From NCBI RefSeq assembly GCF_051235805.1, contig NZ_JBPNXV010000001.1, positions 868,001 to 932,000 on the forward strand: 64,000 nucleotides of DNA, given 5' to 3'. The translations under genes and the position numbers were made by a program. The stretch is from Pseudothermotoga_B sp051235805 (GTDB lineage: Bacteria; Thermotogota; Thermotogae; Thermotogales; DSM-5069). The notes below the pieces were generated by a model, which saw nothing but the letters and a program-made list of their open reading frames with translations, did no database searches and had not been told where the DNA came from. Of this stretch, positions 8,734-17,382 are shown in pieces (positions within the stretch are counted from its first letter, which is position 1; each line of letters begins with the position of its first letter).

Positions 8734-8955
8734 AATTATATCCCCTAATCTGTCCTGCTTTCACAAGATCAACTGCGCTAACATCTAAAAACTCCCTTGC
8801 TGAGTCATTTACATCAATACCCGATTTGTCCTGTTTCGCTATGAAAACCCATATCTGGACGAATAGTTGCCTGCAAGCAATAAGATAGCAAGATTCGGTT
8901 AATGAAACTGACTGATTCGAGCTACGAGCACTCCAGTTATGATTATGCTATCACA
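8734..8955. other. Short non-coding stretch upstream of fic
   Basis: No gene is assigned. A minus-strand open segment reads SGIDVNDSAREFLDVSAVD and ends in ...GQIRGYNYE, with its stop just inside the fic start. It could be the tail of a lost upstream gene that was once coupled to fic, but no start is visible and I cannot name it. Confidence 0.3.
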
Positions 8956-9250
8956 ACTCCTTGGATAAAAAGGCATTCTTTCGTTGGTGCAGAACCAAAG
9001 ATCCCTAACGAAGAAGCTTGAGAAAACTTTGATTTGAATATTCGATTCTACCCAGTTATGTTGTTTCTATACTTGGGCTTATCGAAAGGGACTTTGACGT
9101 GCGACTGTGCGCCGAGGTTGTATATCTCGTCTGATTGGACTTGTAGATGATCTCTGTGAGAACATCTTGAGAAATTTGAACCATCTTGCCTGTGATGAAT
9201 ACCTAATTTCCGTGTAACCCTGTTTCAACGAGATGTCAGCATCTTGCAGT
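8956..9250 (-). pseudogene. Decayed GDP-mannose 4,6-dehydratase fragment
   Basis: Three minus-strand fragments in different frames match consecutive conserved stretches of GDP-mannose 4,6-dehydratase (Gmd). DEIYNLGAQSHVKVPFD (about 9140-9080) corresponds to the family's DExYNLxAQSHVxVSFE. FSQASSLGIFGSAPTKE (about 9030-8980) corresponds to YQASSSEMFGSAP. MPFYPRS (8976-8956) corresponds to the PFYPRSPYA segment that comes next. Ahead of these, LTEIIYK and a LVETG...HG stretch fit earlier parts of the protein. At least two frameshifts and a TAG (9050-9048) break the frame. The original protein would be about 340 residues; only the N-terminal half can be traced. It shows that the locus once contained a deoxyhexose (GDP-fucose or rhamnose type) pathway gene. 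Confidence 0.75.
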
Positions 9251-9542
9251 AATTATGGCAACTTTCATTCAAAACTGCTGCTTCTCTCGTCAAATATTGT
9301 AGATGGGAATCACAGTTTTGTGGTTCATCCAGACATATTATAAAGGTCAGCGTATCAGAAAACGCCATATGATCATACTCGAAGCAGATGAAGTTGAAGA
9401 AAGGAAGAATAGAAGTGAGAAGAGTAACCAAAGATGGCTACTTGTATGTTTTGCTCAAAGTAGAACATTAACGCTTTGAACCACGTCAGTTTGTCTCAGT
9501 CATTGAGTAACCCAATGTTAGACTGTCGTAATGTTGGAAGGT
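9251..9542. other. Intergenic stretch
   Basis: I see no supportable gene. A 27-codon plus-strand frame (9388-9471) is too short and lacks a ribosome binding site. Confidence 0.4.
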
Positions 9543-9797
9543 TTATCTGCGAGCAACCAAAATCCACAGTTCCAAAAAATCCTTCACCAGTTGTTTGAAC
9601 ACATCTTTGTAAAGAATAATCACTATCACCAAGCCAATAACACTGCTCAAAACACCTACACTTACTCTTTTGATGAAACTGTTCATTGCAGCGACAATTG
9701 AAAAAATAACAATAGAAAGATACGCTCTTTTGAACTTGTACTTCACTGGATAGAGCTTCACGGAAACGGTCTTCTCCAAGAAGGGATGTGTATAGAA
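9543..9797 (-). pseudogene. Remnant of a second polysaccharide flippase C-terminus
   Basis: About 84 codons remain open between an in-frame stop near 9797 and the stop at 9543. The sequence reads FLEKTVSVKLYPVKYKFKRA, then two hydrophobic segments (YLSIVIFSIVAAM and SVGVLSSVIGLVIVIIL), then a short basic tail. This layout (amphipathic YPVxYxxKR linker, two last membrane helices, tail) is that of the C-terminal end of Wzx/MATE-like flippases. The intact flippase just upstream ends in a similar but divergent way. There is no ribosome binding site at the TTG that could serve as start. I read it as the last piece of a lost or duplicated flippase. A genuine small two-helix membrane protein is the alternative. 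Confidence 0.5.
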
Positions 9798-9871
9798 GTG
9801 TCATTCAGTTTTTCTACAAAGCATCTTCTTGACTCTACCTTTGTACGATAATCAAGATGAGTTCCCAGAAC

Positions 9872-11287
9872 CTATAGCTTCCGTACACCAATAAACTCCT
9901 TAGCAAACTTCATCCCACGTGACAGATACTTCCATTGAAGAGAGAAAACAGTGCCTACAAGAAAGAGCTGAGCAAGATAAAGCAACATGCCACCTTCCAA
10001 TGTGAGCAACAAAACTGCTTGAGCAAGCACCATGATCGTCGAGTAAACAATGTGTTTTTTATCCAACTCCACGTGCACTAATCTTCTCGTGTGAAAAATT
10101 CTCGCAACCCACATCGTTAAGTACGCAAGGAACGATGATAAACTTGCAGCTTGTATCTTCATTGTTTGTATCGATAACAACAGCACTGTAATTTTTGTTG
10201 TTGCTGCAAAGACTGAAGTACTAAAAGCTCCTATGGTTTTCTTTGATGCGGTGTAATTAACCCCATAGAAGCTTGAGAAAGAGTGAAATACTGCTCCCAA
10301 GAAAAGTAGCACCGTGTACCTCCAACTTTCGTGAAAGCTTTCTCCTACATAGAATTGCATGAATGGCTTTATTACAAGAAACAATACCGAGGATACCAAA
10401 AACACTACGCCTGAAAAGATGCCAAAGATGTTCTTAAAAAACCGACTGTAACCTTCTTTGCCGTACTCCTCTGCAGCAGATAATTGCCATGCTTGAAAGA
10501 AAATGGTTAGAACAGTTGTCAACAATGCTGGAAACCTTGCTGCAACCGCGTAAATACCAGTCGCTTCATAACTGAGAAAGTAGCTCAAGAAATACCGGTC
10601 AGCCGCCGTAATTAACCACCACATAACTCCATTAGGAATCAGAGGAATCGAATAGGCTAGCATGCTTTTGAGCAGCTGTATATCGACTTTGAACATCAAA
10701 TACTTCCAAAGAGAAGCTGTAAAAAAGAGAAACATTATGGACATTATCTGAGCAAAAACATTGGAGAGCAAGTACGCCTTGATACCTAGACCAAAACCTA
10801 CTAAAAGGATAACGTTTGAAACCGCAAAAGCAGCTGAGAAGAGTATATCACTTACTGCATACAACTTAACCAAACCAAGGCCACGAACGAATTGTTTTAT
10901 TACTCCGTTTAGTACGGTAACAAAGTACAGACTGTAGAAATAAATGCAGTACTGTGAAAAAACATCAATTCTATTCAACAAAGGATACAAAGCCAATGCA
11001 AAGAGAAGCGAGAAAAAAGTGAATGTTGCGATACTTGACAAAACCTTTCTACTGTGTTCTTCGTCTCGAAAATCCACTGCGTATCTAAAAACTGCTTCTA
11101 TCAGTTGAAGAGATAATATTGGTAAGAGTAAAGAAATTGTTGTATTTATGACATCGAGCTTTCCAAAATCCGACGGCGCCATGTACCTTGTAAAAACAGG
11201 AAGCAGCAAGAAGGAAATACTTTTAGAAGCAGTGTTTCCTACTGCAAAGATAACTGTATTGAAAGCCAACTTTTTGTACTGATTCAA
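9872..11287 (-). CDS. Polysaccharide flippase (Wzx/MVF-like)
   Basis: Membrane protein of 471 residues with about twelve to fourteen hydrophobic helices. The N-terminus YKKLAFNTVIFAVGNTASKS and FLLLPVFTRYMAPSDFGKLD is the classic start of the polysaccharide biosynthesis flippase family. It should move the lipid-linked repeat unit from the cytoplasmic to the outer face of the inner membrane. The start is TTG at 11287 with GAGGTG eight bases upstream. Only seven bases separate it from the stop of the pyruvyltransferase fusion gene, so it is the same operon. Together with the Wzy-like polymerase and the initiating sugar transferase it points to a Wzx/Wzy-dependent pathway. Confidence 0.9.
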   Translation of the reverse strand: MNQYKKLAFNTVIFAVGNTASKSISFLLLPVFTRYMAPSDFGKLDVINTTISLLLPILSLQLIEAVFRYAVDFRDEEHSRKVLSSIATFTFFSLLFALALYPLLNRIDVFSQYCIYFYSLYFVTVLNGVIKQFVRGLGLVKLYAVSDILFSAAFAVSNVILLVGFGLGIKAYLLSNVFAQIMSIMFLFFTASLWKYLMFKVDIQLLKSMLAYSIPLIPNGVMWWLITAADRYFLSYFLSYEATGIYAVAARFPALLTTVLTIFFQAWQLSAAEEYGKEGYSRFFKNIFGIFSGVVFLVSSVLFLVIKPFMQFYVGESFHESWRYTVLLFLGAVFHSFSSFYGVNYTASKKTIGAFSTSVFAATTKITVLLLSIQTMKIQAASLSSFLAYLTMWVARIFHTRRLVHVELDKKHIVYSTIMVLAQAVLLLTLEGGMLLYLAQLFLVGTVFSLQWKYLSRGMKFAKEFIGVRKL

Positions 11288-11294
11288 GACGAGT

Positions 11295-13691
11295 TCACCT
11301 CTTCAACAACTTGCGTACTACACGTTTTGATAAGCTCATCGCTCTTCGTGCAAGACCTCTGATACCCTTGGGTGGCTTTATGTAGTTTTTCTCGATATAC
11401 CTCCAGCTTTTGTGTCTGTATTCTTTTAAGATTTTCTCGCGTTCCAATGGTACTTCCATATAACCAGAGTAAATTCTGGGGTTGCTTTTCGTAGCCATTT
11501 CAAGCGGTACTTCCTCGGCAAATATTCTGCTGTCTTTGATGAGTTCTTGAAATGCATCCATACCTTTTTCATTGTTTACAAGAACCACCGATACACCTCC
11601 CTCATCTTTGTACTTTTCTGGCACACCCCAAAAGTCTCCCAGTGTTAAGTCGCCCTGCCTTGGAAGAGTGCTAAATGGGCATTCGTAGCAACTTCTGCGA
11701 AGGTACAAGTTTTTAAGAAAACCGTAGAAAAATGCGTCCTTGTAATGGGGTTTCAATACTGATTTTCCATTCTTTTTGAGAACCTTGAATGAGAATCTGC
11801 TCCAGCCAGTGTCCTTACTTCTGAAGTTTATCTCTGAAATTTCCTCGGCACGAAAGACTTCGCCCAGATACTTTTTGAAAAGCAGTGAGGAATTCACACC
11901 GTGGCACACAAGATCAATCAAAAGAACATTCCTCATTTCCTCCGGTTCGAGCGTTTTACGGATAATATTCTTTAAGCCGGCAACTTGGCATGGGGTTCCG
12001 ACGAATAATACTTTTCTTCCTTCTTTAGCATCCTTAAGGATTTTTTCATACGACTTTCCGACGTAACTTTGCAGATACTTAGAGCTCACTGTTTTGGAAA
12101 TATCGTTAGTAGTGCTTATCTCCATGTGTTCTGGAAGCCACTCTTTATTCCAACCTACTGCAAATACAGTGCCTCCTTTTTCTATTATCGCCTTTGCCAA
12201 TTCCGGATAGATTCCACCAGATGCAGACGCCAGCCTTGTCGGTTCGTCCAGCGACCATGCAACATACGTTCGCGGCTTTTCAAGGTTTTCGTTCTCTGGG
12301 AACTTAAGCGCAGGACAGACTTGTACACATAGGCCACACTTTGTGCAAAGATCGTTATCAACCTTTGGGAAGTAAAATCCCTCTTCGTTGAAAACCATCT
12401 CTACTGCTCCATGCGGACAAACGTTGTAGCACGCAAAACAGCCGTAGCAATCGTGCACAGTTGAAACGTTCTCGTATTTTCTTGGGTTTTCCCTCTCCTT
12501 TAGTGCTTCAGAGATGGCATTCAGTAGCCATTCAGCTGACTCTTGTTTCAACTTTTCGAGTTTCTCATAAACTTGCTCCCAGTCTATGCTTTCATCCAGC
12601 CCACGTCTCAAAATCTCTTTGGGGTCAGTGAAAGCTCTGTCTTGGAGTCCGAGTTTTGACAAAACGTCTGTGACTCTGTCATTTTGCTTGATCTTTCCTT
12701 TATCGTCCCACAAAATCACATAGAATGGTTTACCAAATATAATCGCGAAAACCATACCATGAAAGGACGAAGTTACAACAAACTTTGAATTTTTAATCAA
12801 CCACAAGAATTCCTTTGGTCCATATGTATAAAAATTAAGCAAAAGGTTGCTGCCTTTGTATTTCCGAAGAAGAAGAATAGCTGGATCATAATTCACGTAC
12901 TTGATGCCATACCTATTAGTTATCCGCTCGACAACCGGGATAATGTTTTTGCTTCTATAAAGATCATAGACGAAAACGAATTGAGGATTAACGCTTTTTG
13001 CAGGAGATTCAGCATAGCTTGCCCAGTCTTCTGCGGATAACAGAAAAGTTGGATCTAAAACAACGGTTGGTTTAGAGCCAAGTATTTTCGAGAGTTCAAC
13101 TGCGCTTCCTTCTTCCCTAACGGAGATTCTAAAAAAACTTGATAAGCTGTTTCTGTACAAACTCACAAGTTCGTCCGGAATGTTTGCAGCAACACTCGAT
13201 GCATATGAGATCTTCACACCGTAGTTTACAAAGTTGAGAAGGTAAACTTTCAGTGAATTAGTATTATGAAATCTACTGTTCCATACTTGATCGGATCCTA
13301 CAAGAAATAATTCATACCTTTTGTGTAAACTCTGCCAATCTCTGAAAACCTGCTCAAATGAGTGGCACGACTGGTCTGTAAATCTAATGTATTCGTTTCT
13401 AAACTGATTAAACACTTCAGAACGTTGCCGATTTTGGTTGGAGAATAACCTACTATGATAAAACTGCTTAAGATATGCCAAGCTTCTCCTGAAGACATGC
13501 TCTTTCTTTAAGAATTTAAGGACTCTTACCAAAAAAGGAGATTGTGACTGAATCCGAGTCGGATCAAAATCAAGGACTTGTATATCATAACCATGCTTTC
13601 TGAGGAACTCCTGAAGAGCCAAGCATTGCAAAACAGCACCATAGTTATCGTTATATCTGCGACCCAAAAGTGTTATGAGCGAAATCTTCAC
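11295..13691 (-). CDS. Polysaccharide pyruvyltransferase fused to F420-type Fe-S (FrhB-like) domain
   Basis: Protein of 798 residues in two parts. Residues 1 to about 390 form a polysaccharide pyruvyltransferase domain: YNDNYGAVLQCLALQEFL at the start, LVGSDQVWNSRF in the middle and TSSFHGMVFAIIFGKPFY before the linker. From about residue 405 come two 4Fe-4S motifs (CYGCFACYNVCP and CTKCGLCVQVCP). These are followed by a coenzyme F420 hydrogenase beta-subunit-like domain with SKYLQSYVGKSY, VGTPCQVAGL, DLVCHG and CYECPF...GDLTLGDFWG. I chose GTG at 13691 because AGGAGGG lies six bases upstream; the frame extends 18 bases further. The first part should ketalate a glycan with pyruvate. The redox part's role in such loci is not established. 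The two are usually separate neighbouring genes. Confidence 0.9.
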   Translation of the reverse strand: MKISLITLLGRRYNDNYGAVLQCLALQEFLRKHGYDIQVLDFDPTRIQSQSPFLVRVLKFLKKEHVFRRSLAYLKQFYHSRLFSNQNRQRSEVFNQFRNEYIRFTDQSCHSFEQVFRDWQSLHKRYELFLVGSDQVWNSRFHNTNSLKVYLLNFVNYGVKISYASSVAANIPDELVSLYRNSLSSFFRISVREEGSAVELSKILGSKPTVVLDPTFLLSAEDWASYAESPAKSVNPQFVFVYDLYRSKNIIPVVERITNRYGIKYVNYDPAILLLRKYKGSNLLLNFYTYGPKEFLWLIKNSKFVVTSSFHGMVFAIIFGKPFYVILWDDKGKIKQNDRVTDVLSKLGLQDRAFTDPKEILRRGLDESIDWEQVYEKLEKLKQESAEWLLNAISEALKERENPRKYENVSTVHDCYGCFACYNVCPHGAVEMVFNEEGFYFPKVDNDLCTKCGLCVQVCPALKFPENENLEKPRTYVAWSLDEPTRLASASGGIYPELAKAIIEKGGTVFAVGWNKEWLPEHMEISTTNDISKTVSSKYLQSYVGKSYEKILKDAKEGRKVLFVGTPCQVAGLKNIIRKTLEPEEMRNVLLIDLVCHGVNSSLLFKKYLGEVFRAEEISEINFRSKDTGWSRFSFKVLKKNGKSVLKPHYKDAFFYGFLKNLYLRRSCYECPFSTLPRQGDLTLGDFWGVPEKYKDEGGVSVVLVNNEKGMDAFQELIKDSRIFAEEVPLEMATKSNPRIYSGYMEVPLEREKILKEYRHKSWRYIEKNYIKPPKGIRGLARRAMSLSKRVVRKLLKR

Positions 13692-13761
13692 ATTAAGCCC
13701 TCCTGTCATAAAAAATTATAAACCGTATATGATCGCATCGCAATATGGTGACGTAGGCTTC

Positions 13762-14805
13762 TTAGACTTTCCTTAACTTCATATTCTCCTTAATAGAAAT
13801 CAAAAAACTGATGCATTTCAACGACAATTCACCAGGAAGCAAGCCCAACAAGATTCGTTCAGCAAACAGAACTCTCCACTTGAAAATTGACACAGGCTTG
13901 AATTTCTTTGCGTATGCAAACATCTCTCCGAACATGTTAACGTCCTTAATGGAATTAAGCGCGTAAACCTGCCTAACATACCCCCACAAGTGGATTCTTG
14001 AATAATTTTCAAACAATGACTTTGTTTTTTCATCAGCACCTGCTTCATCGAAGAATTTCGCTAAACCCTCAAATACTTCTTTTACCATCAACATCTTTTC
14101 CCACAATCGATTTTTTTGTTGCGTCACAGATCCTGGTCTCTCAAGGTAAAATGCCAGAGTGTCACTAACCGACGCGACTGCTTTGGCTGCAAACAGAGCC
14201 TTGAATTCAAAGTCAATATCCTCAGCTACCCAGTACTTTGGAGAAAAGAGTAAACAATTGTTAATTAGAAAACTACGTCTATAAATAGCACTAGCTGTCC
14301 ATACCCAAACTCTCAACCTCAACGCATCTCCCAGGACTTGCAAACCGCTTCCACCATTCTCGAATTTTGTATGAACTTTGGGACTGTAAAGATCGTCGTA
14401 AGCCTCTATTGTCCTAATTCCATTACCCTGGTCTGAAATTCTACTGAACTTACAGAAAACAATATCACAATCCAATTCTTTCGCCTTTTTGTACATCTTC
14501 TCCACATAGAGTTCAGATATTCTGTCATCACCATCCAGGAAAAGAACATACTCACCAGATGCTTTTGATAGTCCAACATTTCTTGCAACACTCACACCTT
14601 GGTTTTCTTGGTCTATCACCATCCATGGAAATTCGGCATCTGCAAGTTTTTGTCTTGCAACTTCTGATGTGTTGTCTTTAGATCCATCGTTCACAACTAT
14701 GACCTCTATGTTCTTGTAAGTCTGTCTTTTTACCGATTCCAAAGTTGAGCGAATGTAATCTTCGACGTTGTACGCAGGTATCACTATCGAAATTGCCGGT
14801 TGCAT
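13762..14805 (-). CDS. Glycosyltransferase family 2
   Basis: Protein of 347 residues. The N-terminal GT-A domain begins AISIVIPAYNVEDYIRSTLE and carries NDGSKDNT and the metal-binding segment LFLDGDDRIS (DGDD). The ATG at 14805 has GAGGAGG seven bases upstream. The C-terminal third is helical and variable. It transfers one sugar in repeat unit assembly; the donor cannot be told from sequence. It lies upstream of the pyruvyltransferase gene with a gap of about 70 bases and in the same direction. Confidence 0.9.
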   Translation of the reverse strand: MQPAISIVIPAYNVEDYIRSTLESVKRQTYKNIEVIVVNDGSKDNTSEVARQKLADAEFPWMVIDQENQGVSVARNVGLSKASGEYVLFLDGDDRISELYVEKMYKKAKELDCDIVFCKFSRISDQGNGIRTIEAYDDLYSPKVHTKFENGGSGLQVLGDALRLRVWVWTASAIYRRSFLINNCLLFSPKYWVAEDIDFEFKALFAAKAVASVSDTLAFYLERPGSVTQQKNRLWEKMLMVKEVFEGLAKFFDEAGADEKTKSLFENYSRIHLWGYVRQVYALNSIKDVNMFGEMFAYAKKFKPVSIFKWRVLFAERILLGLLPGELSLKCISFLISIKENMKLRKV

Positions 14806-15076
14806 GAGTGTACCTCCTCAAGATATTATTTCTCTCAGCCACATATTTCAGAGATAACTATACCCTTCCTACAAGCTTTGCAAATCTTCACAAGGTGACT
14901 AAACGAATAATTTGAAGGCCAACGTTCTAAGAAAGTAGAGTTGGTTCCCAATGGAACTTTCTCAGTCTTGTCTTCTCTTTAACCTACAGTAGAGAATCAA
15001 AACTTTCAGTGGCAATTCACTGAGAACCTAACCTAAATACATTTTCATCTTCAATTCTCGACTTTCACACGTTATG

Positions 15077-16093
15077 CTAATACAACTGATCGATACGGGT
15101 TCCGCGAGTTAATCTGCGTATAATTTCTGCATTCAGGTTCTCCAAGTTACCTGAAAAAATTTCGTCTTTGTGTTTCTCAATCACCCTTAGGATTTCCTCT
15201 TTTTGTTCTTTGCTCAATTTCATAATAGGTAAGTAAAAATTCACCAGTTTTGTCGAAAGCTTCTCTACCACACTTTTTGGTCTAAACTTTGCCAACGCAT
15301 AGAGTCTATAACCTATCATCATAAGAGTTCTCGCGTCTTGGTTCAACCTCGACGCTGGTGATTCTACATGCTGTACCAATGCCCTAGGGTTAACAACAAG
15401 TTTTTTACCTTCCAACCATAGGCTATACGAAAAAATTAGATCCTCGGCAAAGCCATAAAGTATGAGTTGTTCGTCAAATCTCTTGTATCTCAGATCTCTG
15501 GTACGATAGCTCATGAGACCACCATATAACCACTGTGCGTTTTCAATCAAATTCCTACGCAGAGGGTTTACTACCGGAAAAGTGTTGACAAGATATTCGT
15601 TAACCCTCGGTGGAAGAAAGATACCTGCTGCTACTGAAAAATAACCGCGTAGAAACGCTCTAAGGTAGCTCAAAAAGAGGTAAATGTTGTAATCAAGCTT
15701 CAGACCGAACTTTCTCACCTTCTGGATCATTCTGCCAGTCACACCTGTTACGTCATCATCATGAAGAAATGTTTTTCTGATTTCTGAAATATACTCCTTA
15801 TCAAGTACTACATCGTCATCTAAGAAGGCTATAATGTCGTACTTTGGGATGGTTTCGTCCAAGATCTTATTCCGTGCGCGGGTTAATCCCTTTCTATCCA
15901 TTCTTAAGTAAACAAGTTTTACACCTTGTGCTTCTTTTTCCAATTGCTCACAAACCCTCATTGTTGTATCATCGTCACTCTGATCAGCCACGAATATTGC
16001 ATCGGGTAGAACACTATTCTTTAAAATGCTCATTATTGTTCTCTTTAGATCCTCCGGTCTATTAAGAGTTGGAATACCAACTGCAAGTCGCAT
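15077..16093 (-). CDS. Glycosyltransferase family 2
   Basis: Protein of 338 residues with a GT-A fold: MRLAVGIPTLNRPEDLKRTI, VADQSDDDTT, GLTRARNKIL and the metal-binding IIAFLDDDVVLD. Later LYGFAEDLIFSYSLWLEGKK places the likely catalytic ED pair. It is rhamnosyltransferase-like in layout, with a basic C-terminal helix that may touch the membrane. The ATG at 16093 has GAGAGGTG upstream. Gaps to both neighbours are 110-270 bases, longer than elsewhere in the locus. No promoter was obvious. Confidence 0.88.
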   Translation of the reverse strand: MRLAVGIPTLNRPEDLKRTIMSILKNSVLPDAIFVADQSDDDTTMRVCEQLEKEAQGVKLVYLRMDRKGLTRARNKILDETIPKYDIIAFLDDDVVLDKEYISEIRKTFLHDDDVTGVTGRMIQKVRKFGLKLDYNIYLFLSYLRAFLRGYFSVAAGIFLPPRVNEYLVNTFPVVNPLRRNLIENAQWLYGGLMSYRTRDLRYKRFDEQLILYGFAEDLIFSYSLWLEGKKLVVNPRALVQHVESPASRLNQDARTLMMIGYRLYALAKFRPKSVVEKLSTKLVNFYLPIMKLSKEQKEEILRVIEKHKDEIFSGNLENLNAEIIRRLTRGTRIDQLY

Positions 16094-16207
16094 GTTGTCA
16101 CCTCTCAGTCAATGATGCTACACAACCACGAGGCACGCAATAATTATGTGCTATAGAAAGACAGTTTCGCTAGTTTAGTAGTTTAAGCATCCAGACTTTC
16201 CTATCTC

Positions 16208-17380
16208 TCACTGTTTGACGAGTTCCATAGCTTCCTTACTTTTAGTAGGCGAATTTAGATACATCATCATAAAATAAAAGTAGGGAACTCCGTGTGGAAC
16301 AAAGGAAGCCCCTGATGTGAACAAAAGGATAAAGAATTTAGCAAACTGAGCTCTTGTGTGCTTGAAAATTGACCAAAGGAACCACAAGAAAAGACAGAAA
16401 CCAATATATCCAGTCTCTACAATATAGGTAGAAAGAAGATTATGTGTCCCAATCCCGAACTCAGGTGAAATCATGGCGTTTCCTGCACCCAATCCGAATA
16501 GCGAAATGTACGAATTCCACTTTAGCATAAAATCCCTGGTACGTTGGGCTATATAAATCTTAGTTTGGAAGCTTCCATCGCTAAAGATGTTGTTGAACCA
16601 TTCTGGTGCGAGTGTAAATGTAAGCAAAAAGATGAAGGAAAGCCAACCGACAAGTTGAGCGGTTCTCTTTGCAGATCGTGAAAGAATATCTACCATCAGA
16701 ATTATAAACACAGCCACATAAATCGCCCTTGAGAAAGAAAGTAATGCGAAGACGAAAAACACCACTTTGAAGAATATTTTTTTGAACCCATTTTTGGAAT
16801 TGAGGTATCCAGTGAATACATACAGAGATGCTGCTAAGAAACCCACCGCGTTACTGTCTCCGAAAATCAAGCTGCCTATCTTCGCTTTATAGAATTCAAG
16901 ACTTCCAGTGATCAAAGATAAGAAAGCAACTTGTAACTTTTCAAACGAACCAAGCCGATAAATCGAATCAGCTGTTAGAAGTATTGTGTTGGTATACAGA
17001 TATATCTTAGCTAATTTCTCACCATCACCTGGTTCTTCTTTGATCAGAATAGAAGCGACAAAGGTAAAAAAGTATGTCATTAACAAATGAACAAAAGCAT
17101 TGATCTGAGGTCTCAGCAAGGGTTGTGTGAAGAGCAAATAAATCAACATGCTCAAGGAAGATATGGAAACCCTGTTCAGGCGAATCCGACCAGCGGAAGC
17201 TATTATATACAAAAGCAATCCAACCGCTCCGAAAACAGCCCAGAAGTATATTGGACTAGCATTTAAGCCATATTCTTTAAGCACAGGTGGTCTTATACCA
17301 ACTAGATAGAGAGAGGAAAAAAAGAAGAAACCGTCGAATAGAATTTTCCTAACAGATACGCTGCTTGCTTCGGATAACAA
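16208..17380 (-). CDS. Wzy/O-antigen ligase-like polymerase
   Basis: Membrane protein of 390 residues with about ten hydrophobic segments and a larger loop (AQRTRDFMLKWNSYISLFGLGAGNAMIS...GTHNLLSTYIVETG) near residues 270-320. It has the GxGxG...HN arrangement typical of the Wzy_C / O-antigen ligase family. It likely polymerises or ligates the exported glycan on the outer face of the inner membrane. The start is TTG at 17380, two bases after the upstream gene's TAG. GTGAGG at the junction acts as ribosome binding site with short spacing, so this start is less sure than others in the locus. Assignment is by topology and loop motif, as family sequences diverge strongly. Confidence 0.75.
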   Translation of the reverse strand: MLSEASSVSVRKILFDGFFFFSSLYLVGIRPPVLKEYGLNASPIYFWAVFGAVGLLLYIIASAGRIRLNRVSISSLSMLIYLLFTQPLLRPQINAFVHLLMTYFFTFVASILIKEEPGDGEKLAKIYLYTNTILLTADSIYRLGSFEKLQVAFLSLITGSLEFYKAKIGSLIFGDSNAVGFLAASLYVFTGYLNSKNGFKKIFFKVVFFVFALLSFSRAIYVAVFIILMVDILSRSAKRTAQLVGWLSFIFLLTFTLAPEWFNNIFSDGSFQTKIYIAQRTRDFMLKWNSYISLFGLGAGNAMISPEFGIGTHNLLSTYIVETGYIGFCLFLWFLWSIFKHTRAQFAKFFILLFTSGASFVPHGVPYFYFMMMYLNSPTKSKEAMELVKQ

Positions 17381-17382
17381 TG

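Noticed and set aside
9388..9471. A 27-codon plus-strand frame that begins MKLKKGRIEVRRVTK
   Set aside because: It is very short, has no ribosome binding site and lies in a region of gene debris, so I do not call it a gene.
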